NCBI RefSeq assembly: GCF_015910445.1
Contig: NZ_CP048882.1
Location: forward strand, 5,453,501-5,517,500
Direction of reading: 5' to 3'
DNA length: 64,000 nt
Source of the DNA: Streptomyces bathyalis
Lineage (GTDB): Bacteria > Actinomycetota > Actinomycetes > Streptomycetales > Streptomycetaceae
The translations under genes and the position numbers were made by a program. The notes under the pieces are model-generated. The model was given only the letters and a program-made list of their open reading frames with translations, searched no databases and was not told the DNA's origin. Below, piece by piece: positions 24,813 to 32,446 of the stretch. Position 1 is the stretch's first letter. Each line of letters opens with the position of its first letter.

Positions 24813-27502
24813 CCGGCGGCGTCGTGTCCGTGACCGGCACCCTCGCGGCGGGCCCAACTCGCGTCGGGACCGCTCCGGGGCGGGATGCCGCGGACCTGCG
24901 GCTCGTTCCGCTCGCGCTGGCCGCATGGGCAGCCGCCGCACTGGCGTGGGGCGTCTCCGGTCCAGCGGCCACCGCGGGGGTGGTGGCATGCGTTCTGGGA
25001 GCGGCCCTGCTGCTCTTACGGGCGGGACGCGGGGTGGGCGGAATCGGGTCGACTTCCCCGTTCCTGTCGCGGTTCCGCACCGGCTTGCGAGAGGGGCCGG
25101 GTGGTCGCTCGCCGATCCTGTTCACAGCCGCCGCGGCTCTGCTGTGCGCGGCGGCCGGGGGCGGGGTGGCGGCTCTCCATTCGGCGGACCTGCGCCGGGG
25201 GCCGCTGCCACGCCTCGCGGAGCAACACGCCACGGCAACTGTGGACTTGACCGTGAAGGAAGACCCGCGGCGGATCCGGCCACGGGTGCGCGGAGCCCAG
25301 CAGACCCCGGGAGCCCTGCTGTTCCGTGCCGAGGCCACGCACGTCACAACCCGGGGCTCTCCGGAATCGGCCCACGACACATCTCCCGGGCCCCTCGACC
25401 GCTCCGTGCGCACGCCGGTGCTCGTCATCGTCCAGCAGCGGGACGGGCCACCGCCCGCACGGTGGCAACGGCTGCTGCCCTCGACAGGGTTGAGGGCCGA
25501 GGCGCGGCTCACGATGCCCCTGCGCACGGGGCACGGACAGGACGTCGCCGCTGTGGTCCGCCTGACGGCCGACGGGCCGCCTCCCGTGGTCAGGGGCCCA
25601 ACGGAACTTCAGCGCGTCGCCGGCAGCCTGCGTGCGGGCCTGCGGGAAGCGGCGGACGGCCTCAGCGGGGACGCGCGCGGTCTGCTGCCCGGCCTGGTCG
25701 TGGGCGACACCTCGCGGCTGCGGCCGGACCTCGAAGAGGCCTTCCGCGTCACGGACATGACGCACCTGCTGGCGGTCAGTGGTGCAAACCTCACGATCAT
25801 GCTCGCGGTGCTCATCGGGCCACCGGGAACCGCTCATCTCGCCGAGCGCGGGGGCCTCGCCCCACGGCTGGGCATCCCGCTGCGCACCACGGCCGTCCTC
25901 GGCGCACTGGTCACACTCGCCTTCGTGGTCGTCTGCCGCCCGGAGCCGAGCGTCATACGGGCCGCGGGCTGCGGCCTGATCACGCTGGTCGCCCTCGTCA
26001 CCGGGAGGCGCCGCTCCCTGCTGCCGGCGCTGGCCGCGGTGGTGTTGCTGCTCGTGCTCCACGACCCTGGTCTGGCGCTCGAGTTCGGGTTCCTGCTGTC
26101 AGTGCTGGCCACCGGCGCGCTGCTCACCCTGGCGCCGCGCTGGAGCTCGGCCCTGAGGCGCAGGGGAATGAACGGACGCCTGGCGGAAGCTCTCGCGGCG
26201 GCCGCTGCCGCACAGGTCGTGTGTGCGCCTGTGGTGGTCGTTCTGGCGTCGCATGTCAGCCTCGTCGCCGTACCGTGCAACCTCCTCGCGGAGTTCGCCG
26301 TCGCTCCCGCGACCGTGCTGGGCTTCGCGGCACTGGCTGCGGCGCCGTTCGCGATGCCGGTCGCCAAGTCGCTGGCGTGGCTCGGAAGTTGGCCCGCCGA
26401 GGGCATCGCCGAGCTCGCACGCACGGGTGCCGCCCTGCCGGGTGCGGAGATCGGCTGGCCCGGCAGCTGGACAGGTGCGCTGCTGCTCGCGGCAATCACC
26501 GCCGCCGTGCTGATTCTGGGCAGGAGAGCGGGGCCGGCGGCGCTGCTGAGGCATCCCTGGCTGTGCGCGGCGTGCGTGGTGCTCCTGCTGCTCGCGGTGG
26601 TGCGTCCGGTGCCGCTCGTGCGGCCGTTCACCGGCTGGCCGCCCTCCGGGTGGCGGCTCGTGGCCTGCGACGTCGGACAGGGCGATGCGCTGGCTCTTGC
26701 GACGGGCGAGGCGCACCAGGCGGTGGTCGTCGACGCGGGCCCGGACCCGGCGGCCGTCGACCGGTGCCTGCGCACTCTCGGTGTCACCTCTGTCCCACTG
26801 CTCGTTCTGAGCCACTTCCACGCGGACCACGTGGCGGGACTGTCGGGCGTCCTCAAGGGCAGGGAAATCGGGGCGATCCAGACGACGTCGCTCGAAGAGC
26901 CGCCGGGGCAGGCGGACTTCGTGCGCCGCACGGCCGCCCGTGCGGGTGTCCGCGTCATCGGCTCGACGGCGGGCGAGCGACGGCACGTGGGGGGACTGTC
27001 CTGGCAAGCACTGTGGCCAGGTCCGCCGGGGGCCGCTCCGGCCGCGTCGCGTCCCGAGGGTGCCAACGACGCCAGCATCACGCTGCTCTTCCGCACGGGC
27101 GGAATGACCCTGCTGCTTCCCGGAGACCTCGAACCGGGCGCACAGAGCGGCCTGTTGGCGGCCTACCCGGCCCTGCCGTCCGTGGACGTCCTGAAGGTCG
27201 CACACCACGGCTCCGCCTACCAGGACCCGGGGCTGCTGGCGCGGCTCCGCCCCCGCATCGCCCTGATCAGCTGCGGTGCGGACAACCCGTATGGTCACCC
27301 TGCGCCGCGTACCGTGGCCGCGCTGCAAGCGGCGGGCGCCCTGGTCCGCCGTACGGACCGCAGCGGCGCGCTGGCGGTGACCGGCTCTCGGATACGGGGC
27401 GGCGCCGCGAGCGGCGACGGGGGCTCACCGGCGGTCGTCACGGAGCGCGCGACGGGCGCCGAACCGTCCGCGTCCCGCTCGCCTCCCCAGCGGGCGTGGT
27501 GA
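24809..27502 (+). CDS. comEC: ComEC/Rec2 family DNA channel protein with metallo-beta-lactamase domain
   Basis: 897 residues. Membrane helices near residues 35-70 are followed by an OB-like region, then the Competence domain (MTHLLAVSGANLTIMLAV, VVVCRPEPSVIRAAGCGLI and about eight helices). The C-terminal metallo-beta-lactamase domain has CDVGQGDALAL, SHFHADHVAGL near residue 668, and KVAHHGSAYQDP. ComEC transports single-stranded DNA across the membrane in competent bacteria. Codon 70 (25016-25018) is TTA, the rare Leu codon read by the bldA tRNA in streptomycetes, so translation may be limited to later development. It is translationally coupled to comEA. Confidence 0.92.
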   Translation: MTGGVVSVTGTLAAGPTRVGTAPGRDAADLRLVPLALAAWAAAALAWGVSGPAATAGVVACVLGAALLLLRAGRGVGGIGSTSPFLSRFRTGLREGPGGRSPILFTAAAALLCAAAGGGVAALHSADLRRGPLPRLAEQHATATVDLTVKEDPRRIRPRVRGAQQTPGALLFRAEATHVTTRGSPESAHDTSPGPLDRSVRTPVLVIVQQRDGPPPARWQRLLPSTGLRAEARLTMPLRTGHGQDVAAVVRLTADGPPPVVRGPTELQRVAGSLRAGLREAADGLSGDARGLLPGLVVGDTSRLRPDLEEAFRVTDMTHLLAVSGANLTIMLAVLIGPPGTAHLAERGGLAPRLGIPLRTTAVLGALVTLAFVVVCRPEPSVIRAAGCGLITLVALVTGRRRSLLPALAAVVLLLVLHDPGLALEFGFLLSVLATGALLTLAPRWSSALRRRGMNGRLAEALAAAAAAQVVCAPVVVVLASHVSLVAVPCNLLAEFAVAPATVLGFAALAAAPFAMPVAKSLAWLGSWPAEGIAELARTGAALPGAEIGWPGSWTGALLLAAITAAVLILGRRAGPAALLRHPWLCAACVVLLLLAVVRPVPLVRPFTGWPPSGWRLVACDVGQGDALALATGEAHQAVVVDAGPDPAAVDRCLRTLGVTSVPLLVLSHFHADHVAGLSGVLKGREIGAIQTTSLEEPPGQADFVRRTAARAGVRVIGSTAGERRHVGGLSWQALWPGPPGAAPAASRPEGANDASITLLFRTGGMTLLLPGDLEPGAQSGLLAAYPALPSVDVLKVAHHGSAYQDPGLLARLRPRIALISCGADNPYGHPAPRTVAALQAAGALVRRTDRSGALAVTGSRIRGGAASGDGGSPAVVTERATGAEPSASRSPPQRAW

Positions 27503-27861
27503 CGTGCGTGCGGCTCGTGCGGGGCCGGGCGGCTTCCTCGCCGTCAGCCGGGGCCGACGGTGTCCCGAGACCGGTGGTGGCGGCTGGTCGCGCCCGGCGT
27601 CCTGGCTGGCCGCTCGCCCGCGTGCCCTGCCCCGGTTGCGGTGTGTTCCGTGCCTTGGGCACCCCGCGCCTGGGCACCCCGCGCCTTGGCTTCCAGGGCC
27701 TCGGGCGTCCCGGTTGTGCCGAGGCGCCCCTGCCGGCGGCCGACGGCCGACAGCCGACGGTGACCGGCTGCTGGCGGAGGGGCCAATGCGGCCCCGCAAC
27801 CCGCCCCTGCCGAGCCGTGAGGGCACGGGACGTGCCCGGCAAACCGTCGCCCGAGGGACGG
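27503..27861. other. Intergenic region after comEC with a 15-bp tandem repeat
   Basis: TGGGCACCCCGCGCC occurs twice in tandem (27656-27670 and 27671-27685), and short GCCGACGGCCGACAGCC repeats follow. The stretch separates convergent genes. No clear terminator with a T-tract was found, and the open frames look like composition artefacts. Confidence 0.4.
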
Positions 27862-28110
27862 TCAGTCCCACTCCAGCCAGCCGTCGTACTCGTCGGCGAG
27901 CGCGTCCAGCAGCTTCGGGTCGTACCGCCCCTGCGCGGCCTCGAGGACCACCAGCCACTGGGCGTCCTCGGCGTCGTCCTCGCCCGCCAGCGCCTCCCGT
28001 ACCAGCTGCGGCTCCTCGTGCGGCCCCTCGAAGCGCTGGATCAGCTCCTCAGCGACCTCTTCGGCGGCGTCGCGGTCGGGCAGCACCAGGATGTGTCGTA
28101 CGTCCGTCAC
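27862..28110 (-). CDS. Conserved small acidic protein, 82 aa
   Basis: 82 residues from GTG 28110: TDVRHILVLPDRDAAEEVAE, then RFEGPHEEPQLVREALAGE, DAQWLVVLE and a C-terminal LLDALADEYDGWLEWD. The predicted pattern is strand-helix-strand-helix, like a small alpha/beta sandwich, with no Cys and no membrane segment. I recall orthologues beside holA in streptomycetes, without known function. It is divergent from holA with 55 bases between starts, which probably hold overlapping promoters. Confidence 0.75.
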   Translation of the reverse strand: MTDVRHILVLPDRDAAEEVAEELIQRFEGPHEEPQLVREALAGEDDAEDAQWLVVLEAAQGRYDPKLLDALADEYDGWLEWD

Positions 28111-28165
28111 ACCGGCATTCTGCTCCGGCCAGCAGTGTCAGTGCGCCGTGGGATGCTGTTCGGCG

Positions 28166-29155
28166 ATGGCTGGCACGCAGAAGAAGACGACGGACGACCC
28201 GCTGACCGCTGTCACCCTCGCGGTGGGGCAGGAGGAGCTGCTGCTGGAGCGGGCGGTGCGCGAGGTGGTCGCCGCGGCGCGTGCCGCCGACGCGGACACC
28301 GATGTGCGCGAGCTCGCCTCCGCGGACCTTCAGCCGGGCACGCTCGCCGAGCTGACCAGCCCGTCCCTCTTCGCGGAGCGCAAGGTCGTCGCCGTGTACG
28401 ACTCGCAGGATCTCTCGGCGGAATCCGTCAAGGACGTGAAGGCTTATCTCGCCGCCCCCGCCGAGGAGATCACGCTCGTCCTGCTGCACGCGGGAGGAGC
28501 CAAGGGCAAGGGACTGCTCGACGCGGCCCGCAAAGCCGGTGCTCGCGAGGTGGCCTGCGCCAAGCTGACCAAGCCGGCCGACAGGCTCGCGTTCGTACGG
28601 GGCGAGTTCCGCCGGCTCGGCAGGTCGGCGGCACCGGAGGCGGCCCAGGCCCTCATCGACGCCGTGGGCAGCGATCTGCGTGAACTGTCGTCCGCCTGCA
28701 CCCAGTTGGTGGCGGACGTCGAGGGCACCATCGACGAGGCCGTCGTCGCCCGTTACTACACGGGGCGGGCCGAGGCCTCCGGCTTCACCGTCGCCGATCG
28801 CGCAGTGGAGGGCCGCGCGGCAGAAGCACTGGAGACGCTGCGCTGGGCGATGGCGACCGGCGTCGCTCCCGTACTGATCACCAGCGCGCTGGCGCAAGGC
28901 GTACGCGGCATCGGCAAGCTGGCCTCCGCCCCTCGCGGTATGCGGGTCGGTGACCTGGCACGCGAACTGGGCATGCCGCCCTGGAAGGTCGACAGGGTGC
29001 GTCAGCAGATGCGCGGCTGGTCGGCGGACGGAGTCTCCACGGCGCTGCGCGCTGTGGCGGCAGCCGACGAGGCGGTCAAGGGCGGCGGCGACGACCCGGA
29101 GTACGCGCTGGAGCAGGCTGTGATCGCCGTCGCGCAGGCTGCCCGCTCCCGCTGA
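28166..29155 (+). CDS. holA: DNA polymerase III, delta subunit
   Basis: 329 residues, the usual length. Delta is the clamp-loader subunit that opens the beta sliding clamp. The N-terminal domain begins PLTAVTLAVGQEELLLERAV. ELTSPSLFAERKVVAVYDSQ is the family's clamp-binding region, and EAAQALIDAVGSDLRELSSA is the typical lid-helix pattern. The C-terminal collar contains MRVGDLARELGMPPWKVDRV. The start ATG was chosen because the conserved N-terminus follows directly. Upstream frames are open but run into the divergent small gene. Confidence 0.95.
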   Translation: MAGTQKKTTDDPLTAVTLAVGQEELLLERAVREVVAAARAADADTDVRELASADLQPGTLAELTSPSLFAERKVVAVYDSQDLSAESVKDVKAYLAAPAEEITLVLLHAGGAKGKGLLDAARKAGAREVACAKLTKPADRLAFVRGEFRRLGRSAAPEAAQALIDAVGSDLRELSSACTQLVADVEGTIDEAVVARYYTGRAEASGFTVADRAVEGRAAEALETLRWAMATGVAPVLITSALAQGVRGIGKLASAPRGMRVGDLARELGMPPWKVDRVRQQMRGWSADGVSTALRAVAAADEAVKGGGDDPEYALEQAVIAVAQAARSR

Positions 29156-29518
29156 CCGGAGGGTCGAGCCTGGGCCGGTGGCGTCGCGGCCCCCGGCCCC
29201 CGGACCCCCGCCCTCGGCCCCCGGACCCGGGCGACGATCGTGCCCGGCGCACGCCTCCACCACCCGCCATGTTGACCGGTGGACCGGTGCACGCCTGACC
29301 CTCTGCCGTGCCGGACCTCGTCCTCACGAACTGCCTTCTGTGGACGGTGAATCCCGGGCCGGGCCCTTCCCGGACGCATGCTCAGAACCTGGAGCCCCCG
29401 ACGCGCCGAGCGCCGAACTGCGCCGCCGGGAACGGCAGCCCTCCGGGCCGACCCCGGGGGTCACCCGCGCCCTCCCGCCTCAGCCGTTGAGCCGACACAG
29501 GCAACAGCGCACCCTCCT
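29156..29518. other. Intergenic region after holA
   Basis: Contains low-complexity CCCCCGG repeats (29189-29230). No gene, RNA or clear T-tract terminator is seen before the palindrome at 29519. Confidence 0.4.
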
Positions 29519-29544
29519 GCACCTCGGCCGAATGGCCGAGGTGC
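29519..29544. promoter_or_regulatory. Perfect 26-bp palindrome upstream of histidine kinase
   Basis: GCACCTCGGCC (29519-29529), GAAT, GGCCGAGGTGC (29534-29544). It ends where a -35 box for the TACCGT element at 29563 would lie. No T-tract follows, which favours an operator over a terminator. Confidence 0.5.
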
Positions 29545-29562
29545 ACAGCCCTGAGGCTCCCG

Positions 29563-29568
29563 TACCGT
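29563..29568 (+). promoter_or_regulatory. Putative -10 element (TACCGT), leaderless histidine kinase
   Basis: TACCGT, six bases (TCCGGC), then ATG 29575. No ribosome site. Confidence 0.5.
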
Positions 29569-29574
29569 TCCGGC

Positions 29575-30756
29575 ATGCTCAGAGCCTTCAGCTCCCTCCC
29601 CCTCCACCGTCAGGTCCTCCTCGTGACCACCGCCGGGGTCCTGCTCGGTTTCATCGCCCTCGAAGGACGGGACACGGAGTTCATACCGACGGCTGCGGCC
29701 ACCGTCGTGACCGGTGCGCTCTGCTGGGCGGCGCTTGCCGTGCCTCTGGAACTGCTGCCGCGCTGTGCTGCGCTCGCTGTGACGGCGTCGGCGGCGCTCT
29801 CCGTCGTCTCCGCGAACCTGTCCCAACGCCCCGAACACACACCGGGGTTGCTGGAGCTCTGCGCCTTGCTGGCCCTTGTCGCCCGTGCGGTCCGGCACTT
29901 GAGACCGGTGAAGGCGCAGACCGTCGTGGCCGCGGCCGGTATCGCCGCCGGGCTGGTGCCGCTGCGGCTGTCGGACGTCAACGCCGAGCATCTGAATCTG
30001 CTGGAGACCGCGCTGTTCTTCTGCGTTCTGGTCGCGATCCCGGCCGGGCTGTCTCTCCGGTTGAGGGACCGGCTGCGGGCGCGGGAGCGGGAGAGCATCC
30101 GGGAGGCCCAACGGCTCGAATACGCACGCGACCTGCACGACTTCGTCGCCCATCATGTGACGGCGATCGTGACGCAGACGAGGGCCGCCCGGTTCACCGC
30201 CAAGCAGGGCCGCGAGCAGGACCCCGCGGAGCTCGACGAGATGCTGGCGGGAATCGAGAACGCGGCCTCGCAGTCGCTGAGTTCGATGCGCGGCATGGTC
30301 TCCGTGCTGCGCAGCACCACGCCGCCGCAGGCACCGCCCGAGGAGGAACTGCCGCAGGTGCTGGGGCGTGCCGCGGAGGCGTTCTCCGCGACCGGTCCAC
30401 CGCCGGTGAAGGTCGACGTGGACGCCGGGCTCTCCGCGCGGCCTCTGCCGCCCTGGCTCGTGGGCGTCGCTCACGGGGTCGTACGGGAGGCGCTGACCAA
30501 CGCCCGCAGATACGCACCCGGTGCCACGTCCGTGGTCGTAGCCGCCCGTCCGCGACCGGACTCCCCGCACATGCTCGAGCTGACCGTGACGGACGACGGC
30601 GGCGCATCCGGCGAACCGTCCGACGTCGGTGGCGGGTTCGGCCTGAAGGGGCTCGCCGAGCGGGTCGAAGGAGTCGGTGGCAGCCTCACCGCCGGGCCCA
30701 GGGAGGACGCCGGCTGGAGCGTCGAGGCGTGCCTGCCGCTGCCGTCGGCGACCTGA
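29575..30756 (+). CDS. Sensor histidine kinase of the HisKA_3 family
   Basis: 393 residues. Residues ~12-160 contain about five or six membrane helices. The phospho-acceptor box is RDLHDFVAHHVTAIVTQ (His188). The ATPase domain has VVREALTNARRYAPGA, the TVTDDGG D-box and GGGFGLKGLAERVEGVGG. It is a NarL-type sensor kinase, and the signal is unknown. The response regulator gene starts 32 bases after its stop. A perfect palindrome sits at the expected -35 region of its promoter, which could be the binding site of its own regulator. Confidence 0.93.
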   Translation: MLRAFSSLPLHRQVLLVTTAGVLLGFIALEGRDTEFIPTAAATVVTGALCWAALAVPLELLPRCAALAVTASAALSVVSANLSQRPEHTPGLLELCALLALVARAVRHLRPVKAQTVVAAAGIAAGLVPLRLSDVNAEHLNLLETALFFCVLVAIPAGLSLRLRDRLRARERESIREAQRLEYARDLHDFVAHHVTAIVTQTRAARFTAKQGREQDPAELDEMLAGIENAASQSLSSMRGMVSVLRSTTPPQAPPEEELPQVLGRAAEAFSATGPPPVKVDVDAGLSARPLPPWLVGVAHGVVREALTNARRYAPGATSVVVAARPRPDSPHMLELTVTDDGGASGEPSDVGGGFGLKGLAERVEGVGGSLTAGPREDAGWSVEACLPLPSAT

Positions 30757-30788
30757 ACGCGTCCGCCGCTGGCGGGCCTTCTGACACC

Positions 30789-31520
30789 ATGAGCGGAATG
30801 ACGATCCGGCTGCTCATCGCCGACGACCAGGAGATGGTCCGGTCAGCCTTCCGCATGATCCTGAGCTCCCAGCCGGACATGGAGGTCGTGGCCGAAGCAG
30901 CCGACGGCGTCACTGCCGTCGAGGAGGCCGAGCGACTGCGCCCCGATGTGTGCCTCCTGGACATCCGCATGCCCGGGCTCGACGGTCTGGAGGCCACACG
31001 TCTGCTCGCCGGTCCCGGCGTCACCGACCCGCTCAACGTCCTGATCGCCACGACCTTCGACCTCGACGAGTACGTCTACCGTGCCCTGCGCAACGGAGCC
31101 TGCGGCTTCCTCCTCAAGGACGGGTCGCCCGCGCTGCTGACCGAGGCCGTACGGGCGGCGGCGTCGGGGGACGCCATGATCGCGCCGTCGGTCACGGTCC
31201 GGCTGCTCTCCCGCATGGCGGCCGGCGGTGCCGACGGCCCCGAAGGGGGACGGGCGGACACAGCGAGGAGGCAGAAGCGGCAGAGGAAGGAGGCGCGGGA
31301 GTCCCGGGGGAGGGGTCCCACCGAGCCGCTGACGCCGCGGGAGCTGGATGTGGTCCGGCTCGTCGCCCGCGGCCGCACGAACGAGGAACTGGCCTGTGAG
31401 CTCCACGTCAGTCTCTCCACCGTCAAGACCCACCTGGCCAACGCGCAGCGCAAGCTCGCGGCCCGCAACCGGGTCGAGATCGCCGCCTGGGCCTGGGAGA
31501 ACAACCTCTGCTCCGGCTGA
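30789..31520 (+). CDS. NarL/FixJ-type response regulator
   Basis: 243 residues from ATG 30789 (ATG 30798 is an alternative). The receiver domain has LLIADDQEMVRS and Asp58 in CLLDIRMPGLDGL, with FLLKDGS carrying the Lys. A ~30-residue basic linker (ARRQKRQRKEARESRGRG) separates it from a LuxR helix-turn-helix (LTPRELDVVRLVARGRTN ... LHVSLSTVKTHLANAQRKL). It is the cognate partner of the kinase just upstream. It ends before a bidirectional terminator shared with rpsT. Confidence 0.92.
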   Translation: MSGMTIRLLIADDQEMVRSAFRMILSSQPDMEVVAEAADGVTAVEEAERLRPDVCLLDIRMPGLDGLEATRLLAGPGVTDPLNVLIATTFDLDEYVYRALRNGACGFLLKDGSPALLTEAVRAAASGDAMIAPSVTVRLLSRMAAGGADGPEGGRADTARRQKRQRKEARESRGRGPTEPLTPRELDVVRLVARGRTNEELACELHVSLSTVKTHLANAQRKLAARNRVEIAAWAWENNLCSG

Positions 31521-31851
31521 CGGGCTGCGCCCACCGGCCCCTGCTCCGGCGGCCTCCTGCCCGGTCGACCCTCCAGCCCCCGGAGCGCGGACGCCCCGCC
31601 CCGTAACACCGCGAAGGCCCCGCGGACGCTGGGGAAAGCGTTGCGGGGCCTTCGTCGGTTCTGTGAGCGATCGCGAAGCGATCTCCCGTGCCGCACCCGC
31701 GTGGCGAACGCAGGCCGCGTGCGGCGCGGGAATCACAGCGTGAGGTCCGTGGACCACGAGAAACGGCCACGAAGCCGGCTGCACGCTGTGAAGGCCGGTA
31801 CGGAACGGAATGAGAGGGCCCGTCGGACCCGCACCGGCTAAGAGGCTGGTG
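31521..31851. other. Convergent intergenic region with terminator
   Basis: Separates the regulator gene from rpsT. Besides the terminator at 31613, it holds a small GATCGCGAAGCGATC hairpin (about 31668-31682). No gene is supported. Confidence 0.45.
31613..31653. terminator. Bidirectional terminator between response regulator and rpsT
   Basis: Perfect 11-bp stem GAAGGCCCCGC (31613-31623)/GCGGGGCCTTC (31643-31653) with a 19-base loop. Confidence 0.65.
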
Positions 31852-32118
31852 TCAGCCCTTGAGGCCGGAGACGCGCTTGGCGAGCGCGGACTTCTTGTTC
31901 GCCGCGTTGTTCTTGTGCAGCACGCCCTTGCTGACGGCCTTGTCGAGCTTCCGGGCGGCGGCGCGCTGGGCCTCGGTGGCCTTCGCCTGGTCGCCGGCGG
32001 TGACGGCCTCGTGAGTGCGGCGGATCGCCGTCTTGATCTCCGACTTGACCGCCTTGTTGCGCTGACGCGCCTTCTCGTTGGTCTTGATCCGCTTGATCTG
32101 GGACTTGATGTTCGCCAC
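31852..32118 (-). CDS. rpsT: 30S ribosomal protein S20
   Basis: 88 residues, highly basic and helical, beginning ANIKSQIKRIKTNEKARQRN and ending NKKSALAKRVSGLKG, as expected for S20, which binds 16S rRNA early in assembly. Started at GTG 32118, preceded by an AAAGG stretch. It is divergent from lepA. A promoter match at 32300-32329 would give a leader of about 175 bases, in keeping with known autoregulation of S20 in other bacteria. Confidence 0.98.
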   Translation of the reverse strand: MANIKSQIKRIKTNEKARQRNKAVKSEIKTAIRRTHEAVTAGDQAKATEAQRAAARKLDKAVSKGVLHKNNAANKKSALAKRVSGLKG

Positions 32119-32446
32119 GAAAAAGAGCCTTTACGGGTTCGGTGATGATGCCTTCCGTACCACCGTGAGCTTCTGCTGCGGGCGCCGGCTTCGAGCCGTC
32201 GCCGCGACCGGAACGATCCGCGGGAGCCACGACCGGAGTGATCGGCGTGATGAAGTGATCAGTCCGGCCGGCTGCAGAGCGCACGAGGCACAGTCGGTCA
32301 GGCTACCAGCAGGCCCCTCGGCCTCCCAATCCGGCCCGTACCGCACGCGCATGGGACGATGGAGGCTGCGAATTCGTACGAGAGCTTCCCGGAGAGCCTC
32401 GCTGAGGCCCTTCCCGCCGACCCCCGAAGACCCGACAGGACCTTGC
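32119..32446. other. Divergent region between rpsT and lepA
   Basis: Holds the putative rpsT promoter and its long leader. Towards lepA I see no convincing promoter hexamer pair. Confidence 0.4.
32300..32329 (-). promoter_or_regulatory. Putative rpsT promoter TTGGGA-N18-TAGCCT
   Basis: On the minus strand the -35 TTGGGA is at 32329-32324 and the -10 TAGCCT at 32305-32300. The predicted start is near 32293, about 175 bases before the GTG. Confidence 0.45.

Noticed and set aside
24925..28683. A 1252-codon frame overlapping comEC and holA on the same strand
   Set aside because: Arg/Gly/Pro-rich shadow of comEC in another frame, crossing an intergenic region and the opposite-strand gene at 27862.
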